The translations under genes were made by a program, and so were the position numbers. A model generated the notes under the pieces. That model saw nothing but the letters and a program-made list of their open reading frames with translations. It searched no databases and had not been told where the DNA came from. A DNA stretch of 64,000 nucleotides from Isoetes taiwanensis (Eukaryota > Streptophyta > Lycopodiopsida > Isoetales > Isoetaceae): contig JAJEKV010000011.1 in the NCBI GenBank assembly GCA_021234155.1, positions 16,676,427-16,740,426 on the forward strand, written 5' to 3'. Below are positions 63,746-64,000 of the stretch, one piece after another (positions within the stretch are counted from its first letter, which is position 1; every line of letters begins with the position of its first letter).

Positions 63746-64000
63746 TATGACGAAGAAACCAATAATGGAACCCGCCTTGGACGGTTTTACCAAGAAACGC
63801 TTACCAGAAGTAATTTACGACGTAACCTAATGCTAATGTTATTCATTATTGGCAATATACCAATAATAATAACGAAAACAATAGCCATATAACAATAACC
63901 GTAAATAATAAATATAATGCCAGCATAACCAACAAAAATAACCAATAACGCATAACCCGAAAAGCGCAAAACCGCAGCGGCAACAGCGTAACACCGCGGG
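63746..64000. other. Degraded end of the window
   Basis: After 63745 the match to the left 4-kb repeat stops. The last 180 bases are rich in ATAATAACC-like text and resemble the reverse complement of the GGTTTATTATTAGG array at 63405-63560. It ends in GC-rich text unlike its surroundings. This may be a fold-back or low-quality contig end. Confidence 0.4.

Noticed and set aside
1-64000. An undescribed multi-gene system, defence island or biosynthetic cluster
   Set aside because: No pair of adjacent intact frames with any related domain exists. All recognisable coding is retrotransposon debris.

Overview
This window looks like plant nuclear DNA made almost entirely of transposable elements, in sequence that is either very decayed or full of small indel errors. 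The longest open frame is about 175 codons. Every recognisable protein domain is a retrotransposon fragment whose reading frame shifts every 20-60 codons. I found no intact host gene, no rRNA or tRNA gene, no CRISPR array and no bacterial-style operon. The plant assignment rests on the element types: Ty3/gypsy LTR retrotransposons primed by initiator-Met tRNA, a plant-type L1 LINE, and tRNA-derived SINE heads. I cannot name the species. Layout, 1-19.8 kb: two related Ty3/gypsy elements lie on the minus strand, one inside the other. Element A runs from before base 1 to 11209. It has a 3' LTR (1-1274, its far end outside the window), a polypurine tract (1275-1288), an 8.2-kb interior, a primer binding site (9472-9482) and a 5' LTR (9487-11209). 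It sits inside the reverse transcriptase of element B, just after the SKCKF motif. Element B shows reverse transcriptase (11210-11830), protease, a CCHC zinc knuckle, a gag capsid, a long leader, a primer binding site (18178-18188) and a diverged LTR (18192-19783). Its RNase H, integrase and other LTR should lie upstream of base 1. Element A shows no pol domain, so it may be a gag-only, non-autonomous relative of B. Layout, 19.8-24 kb: a minus-strand L1-type LINE, with a recognisable reverse transcriptase block at 21.1-22.14 kb that lacks its catalytic YADD segment. Layout, 24-30 kb: AT-rich DNA with nothing I can identify. Layout, 29.9-35.9 kb: a tract with extreme strand asymmetry (A+G very high, T very low on the plus strand), largely bracketed by a 140-150 bp direct repeat. 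Layout, 36-48 kb: unassigned decayed sequence holding a two-level tandem repeat at 39.63-40.2 kb, a second SINE-like head at 41.2 kb and copies of a short dispersed motif. Layout, 48.4-64 kb: a direct repeat of about 4 kb, present twice about 11.1 kb apart, with several short tandem arrays inside it and a 366-bp tandem duplication between the copies. The last 250 bases look degraded and partly like an inverted copy of sequence just before them. How it fits together: the only functional logic visible is that of retroelements (LTR promoter, primer site, gag-pro-RT order, polypurine tract) plus the history of nesting. Percentages are not given because nothing could be computed; boundaries marked approximate were set by eye.
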